Assembly: GCF_050948215.1 (NCBI RefSeq) | Contig: NW_027488887.1 | Coordinates: 62,001 to 126,000 of the forward strand | Source: Halictus rubicundus | Lineage: Eukaryota > Arthropoda > Insecta > Hymenoptera > Halictidae | Reading direction: 5' to 3' | Length of the DNA stretch: 64,000 nucleotides | Shown: positions 59,779 to 64,000 of the stretch, one piece after another | Numbering within the stretch: the first letter of the stretch is position 1 | Layout of the letters: every line of letters starts with the position of its first letter | The notes under the pieces: model-generated | Told to the model about the DNA's origin: nothing | Databases searched by the model: none | The model's input: the letters and a program-made list of their open reading frames with translations, nothing else | Translations under genes and position numbers: made by a program

Positions 59779-61039
59779 CTTAGCGGAGGGACTTAGAAAA
59801 ATGTTCGTCCAACGTCCGACGAAGTAGTACATCCGTCCATTATTTGCTAATAACTCAGTAAATAATAGTAGTAGCGAGTTTGGTGTTATGATATATATTG
59901 TTAGAAACCGTCTATATTACAGTGATATCACGTCGACAATCGTCTAGGACCGATACGGAAAAAGTTTCCTCTTAGCGGTGGGGTTTAGAAAAGTGTTCGT
60001 CCAACGTCCGACGGAGTAGTACACCCGTCCATTATTTGCTAATAACTCGGTAAATAATAGTAGTAGCGAGTTTGGTGTTATGATATATATTGTTAGAAAC
60101 CGTCTATATTACAGTGATATCACGTCGAAAATCGTCTAGGACCGATACGGACAAAGTTTCCTCTAAGCGGTGGGACTTAGAAAAATTTCCAGAGTTTTGT
60201 CGACGGAGTAGTACACCCGTCCATTATTTGCTAATAACTCGGTAAATAATAGTAGTAGCGAGTTTGGTGTTGTGATATATATTGTTAGAAACCGTCTATA
60301 TTACAGTGATATCGCGTCGAAAATCGTCTAGGACCGATACGGAAAAAGTTTCCTCTTAGCGGTGGGGCTTAGAAAAATGTTCGTCCAACATCCGACGGAG
60401 TAGTACATCCGTCCATTATTAGCTAATAACTCGGTAAATAATAGTAGTAGCGAGTTTGGTGTTATGATATATATTGTTAGAAACCGTCTATATTACAGTG
60501 ATATCACGTCGAAAATCGTCTAGGACCGATACGGAAAAAGTTTCCTCTTAGCGGTGGGGCTTAGAAAAATTTCCAGAGTTTTGTCGACGGAGTAGTACAC
60601 CCGTCCATTATTTGCTTATAACTCGGTAAATAATAGTAGTAGCGAGTTTGGTGTTATGATATATATTGTTAGAAACCGTCTATATTACAGTGATATCGCG
60701 TCGAAAATCGTCTAGGACCGATACGGAAAAAGTTTCCTCTTAGCGGTGGGACTTAGAAAAATTTACGTCCAACGTCCGACGGAGTAGTACATCCGTCCAT
60801 TATTTGCTAATAACTCGGTAAATAATAGTAGTAGCGAGTTTGGTGTTATGATATATATTGTTAGAAACCGTCTATATTACAGTGATATCACGTCGACAAT
60901 CGTCTAGGACCGATACGGAAAAAGTTTCCTCGTAGCGGAGGGGCTTAGAAAAATTTCCAGAGTTTTGTCGACGGAGTAGTACACCCGTCCATTATTTGCT
61001 AATAACTCGGTAAATAATAGTAGTAGCGAGTTTGGTGTT

Positions 61040-63530
61040 ATGATATATATTGTTAGAAACCGTCTATATTACAGTGATATCACGTCGACAATCGCCTAGG
61101 ACCGATACGGAAAAAGTTTCCTCTTAGCGGAGGGACTTAGAAAAATTTTCGTCCAACGTCCGACGGAGTAGTACATCCGTCCATTATTTGCTTATAACTC
61201 GGTAAATAATAGTAGTAGCGAGTTTGGTGTTATGATATATATTGTTAGAAACCGTCTATATTACAGGGATATTACGTCGACAATTGCCTAGGACCGATAC
61301 GGAAAAAGTTTCCTCTTAGCGGTGGGGCTTAGAAAAGTGTTCGTCCAACGTCCGACGGAGTAGTACATCCGTCCATTATTTGCTAATAACTCGGTAAATA
61401 ATAGTAGTAGCGAGTTTGGTGTTATGATATATATTGTTAGAAACCGTCTATATTACAGTGATATCACGTCGAAAATCGTCTAGGACCGATACGGAAAAAG
61501 TTTCCTCTTAGCGGTGGGGCTTAGAAAAATTTCCAGAGTTTTGTCGACGGAGTAGTACACCCGTCCATTATTTGCTAATAACTCGGTAAATAATAGTAGT
61601 AGCGAGTTTGGTGTTGTGATATATATTGTTAGAAACCGTCTATATTACAGTGATATCGCGTCGAAGATCGTCTAGGACCGATACGGAAAAAGTTTCCTCT
61701 TAGCGGTGGGGCTTAGAAAAATGTTCGTCCAACATCCGACGGAGTAGTACATCCGTCCATTATTAGCTAATAACTCGGTAAATAATAGTAGTAGCGAGTT
61801 TGGTGTTATGATATATATTGTTAGAAACCGCCTATATTACAGTGATATCGGGTCGAAAATCGTCTAGGACCGATACGGAAAAAGTTTCCTCTTAGCGGTG
61901 GGGTTTAGAAAAGTGTTCGTCCAACGTCCGACGGAGTAGTACACCCGTCCATTATTTGCTAATAACTCGGTAAATAATAGTAGTAGCGAGTTTGGTGTTA
62001 TGATATATATTGTTAGAAACCGTCTATATTACAGTGATATCACGTCGACAATCGCCTAGGACCGATACGGAAAAAGTTTCCTCTTAGCGGAGGGACTTAG
62101 AAAAATTTTCGTCCAACGTCCGACGGAGTAGTACATCCGTCCATTATTTGCTTATAACTCGGTAAATAATAGTAGTAGCGAGTTTGGTGTTATGATATAT
62201 ATTGTTAGAAACCGTCTATATTACAGGGATATTACGTCGACAATTGCCTAGGACCGATACGGAAAAAGTTTCCTCTTAGCGGTGGGGCTTAGAAAAGTGT
62301 TCGTCCAACGTCCGACGGAGTAGTACATCCGTCCATTATTTGCTAATAACTCGGTAAATAATAGTAGTAGCGAGTTTGGTGTTATGATATATATTGTTAG
62401 AAACCGTCTATATTACAGTGATATCACGTCGAAAATCGTCTAGGACCGATACGGAAAAAGTTTCCTCTTAGCGGTGGGGCTTAGAAAAATTTCCAGAGTT
62501 TTGTCGACGGAGTAGTACACCCGTCCATTATTTGCTAATAACTCGGTAAATAATAGTAGTAGCGAGTTTGGTGTTGTGATATATATTGTTAGAAACCGTC
62601 TATATTACAGTGATATCGCGTCGAAGATCGTCTAGGACCGATACGGAAAAAGTTTCCTCTTAGCGGTGGGGCTTAGAAAAATGTTCGTCCAACATCCGAC
62701 GGAGTAGTACATCCGTCCATTATTAGCTAATAACTCGGTAAATAATAGTAGTAGCGAGTTTGGTGTTATGATATATATTGTTAGAAACCGCCTATATTAC
62801 AGTGATATCGGGTCGAAAATCGTCTAGGACCGATACGGAAAAAGTTTCCTCTTAGCGGTGGGGTTTAGAAAAGTGTTCGTCCAACGTCCGACGGAGTAGT
62901 ACACCCGTCCATTATTTGCTAATAACTCGGTAAATAATAGTAGTAGCGAGTTTGGTGTTATGATATATATTGTTAGAAACCGTCTATATTACAGTGATAT
63001 CACGTCGACAATCGCCTAGGACCGATACGGAAAAAGTTTCGTCTTAGCGGAGGGACTTAGAAAAATTTTCGTCCAACGTCCGACGGAGTAGTACATCCGT
63101 CCATTATTTGCTTATAACTCGGTAAATAATAGTAGTAGCGAGTTTGGTGTTATGATATATATTGTTAGAAACCGTCTATATTACAGTGATATTACGTCGA
63201 CAATTGCCTAGGACCGATACGGAAAAAGTTTCCTCTTAGCGGTGGGGCTTAGAAAAGTGTTCGTCCAACGTCCGACGGAGTAGTACATCCGTCCATTATT
63301 TGCTAATAACTCGGTAAATAATAGTAGTAGCGAGTTTGGTGTTATGATATATATTGTTAGAAACCGTCTATATTACAGTGATATCACGTCGAAAATCGTC
63401 TAGGACCGATACGGAAAAAGTTTCCTCTTAGCGGTGGGGCTTAGAAAAATTTCCAGAGTTTTGTCGACGGAGTAGTACACCCGTCCATTATTTGCTAATA
63501 ACTCGGTAAATAATAGTAGTAGCGAGTTTG
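61040..63530. repeat. Higher-order repeat, 5 monomers (960 bp), about 2.6 copies
   Basis: Sequence 960 bp apart is essentially identical: TTACAGGGATATTACG at about 61261 and 62221, GTCGAAGATCG at about 61660 and 62620, AAACCGCCTATATT at about 61825 and 62785. The third copy reverts to TTACAGTGATATTACG at 63181 and diverges at about 63530. Confidence 0.82.
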
Positions 63531-64000
63531 GTGTTATGATATATATTGTTAGAAACCGTCTATATTACAGTGATATTACGTCGACAATTGCCTAGGACCG
63601 ATACGGAAAAAGTTTCCTCTTAGCGGTGGGGCTTAGAAAAGTGTTCGTCCAACGTCCGACGGAGTAGTACATCCGTCCATTATTTGCTAATAACTCGGTA
63701 AATAATAGTAGTAGCGAGTTTGGTGTTATGATATATATTGTTAGAAACCGTCTATATTACAGTGATATCACGTCGAAAATCGTCTAGGACCGATACGGAA
63801 AAAGTTTCCTCTTAGCGGTGGGGCTTAGAAAAATTTCCAGAGTTTTGTCGACGGAGTAGTACACCCGTCCATTATTTGCTAATAACTCGGTAAATAATAG
63901 TAGTAGCGAGTTTGGTGTTATGATATATATTGTCAGAAACCGTCTATATTACAGTGATATCACGTCGACAATCGTCTAGGACCGATACGGAAAAATTTTC

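Larger units (their letters stand above)
59775..64000. repeat. 192-bp tandem satellite, block 3 (22 monomers, continues beyond window)
   Basis: Monomer starts at 59786 and 63818 are exactly 21 x 192 bp apart. About 59905-61070 repeats the monomer order of 48240-49405, so the retrotransposon landed inside an already duplicated stretch. No gene is seen. Confidence 0.97.

Noticed and set aside
1..64000. CRISPR-like direct repeats
   Set aside because: The units are contiguous 192-bp monomers without unique spacers, and the window is clearly eukaryotic.

Overview
This window looks like eukaryotic, very probably insect, constitutive heterochromatin. About 82 % of it is one tandem satellite with a 192-bp monomer (roughly 274 copies in three blocks: 1-29175, 30829-50033 and 59775-64000). 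The blocks are interrupted by two insertions from one lineage of Ty3/Gypsy-type LTR retrotransposon. No host gene, tRNA or rRNA was found. The insect assignment rests on the mdg1/412-like flavour of the polymerase, the 4-bp target duplications and the CpG-rich, AT-leaning satellite; the species cannot be named from sequence alone.

Layout. Satellite block 1 (152 monomers) runs up to a 1653-bp solo LTR on the plus strand (29176-30828, target duplication TTCC). Satellite block 2 (100 monomers) runs up to a complete 9741-bp retrotransposon on the minus strand (50034-59774, target duplication TCCT, two 2162-bp LTRs with one difference found). Satellite block 3 (22 monomers) runs off the right edge. 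Inside the satellite there are several young higher-order repeats with different registers (4, 5, 7, 9, 11, 13 and 19 monomers). Monomer length is almost perfectly constant: one 1-bp deletion is the only net length change detected.

The retrotransposon, read on the minus strand, is: 5' LTR with TATA-like box, a 105-codon ORF, poly(A) signal; primer-binding site; gag (coiled coil, capsid-like region, CCHC knuckle); a -1 frameshift site (GGGAAAC, 9-nt spacer, H-type pseudoknot); pol (protease, reverse transcriptase, RNase H, long repeat-bearing linker, integrase); an AT-rich perfect hairpin; polypurine tract; 3' LTR. There is no env and no chromodomain, and the integrase is short in the DDE core and at its C-terminus.

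The most interesting observations are: (1) both LTRs, although diverged and different in length, carry a homologous small basic ORF in the same place, with mostly synonymous differences in the core, so it looks like a real LTR-encoded protein that would be the first cistron of the element RNA; (2) the two independent insertions sit one base apart at the same place in the 192-bp monomer, suggesting site preference for this satellite; (3) a well-formed gag-pol frameshift pseudoknot; (4) an integrase whose D-to-E spacing is 28 instead of about 35 residues. The satellite has a two-state 20-bp box that recalls the A/B box alternation of alpha satellite.
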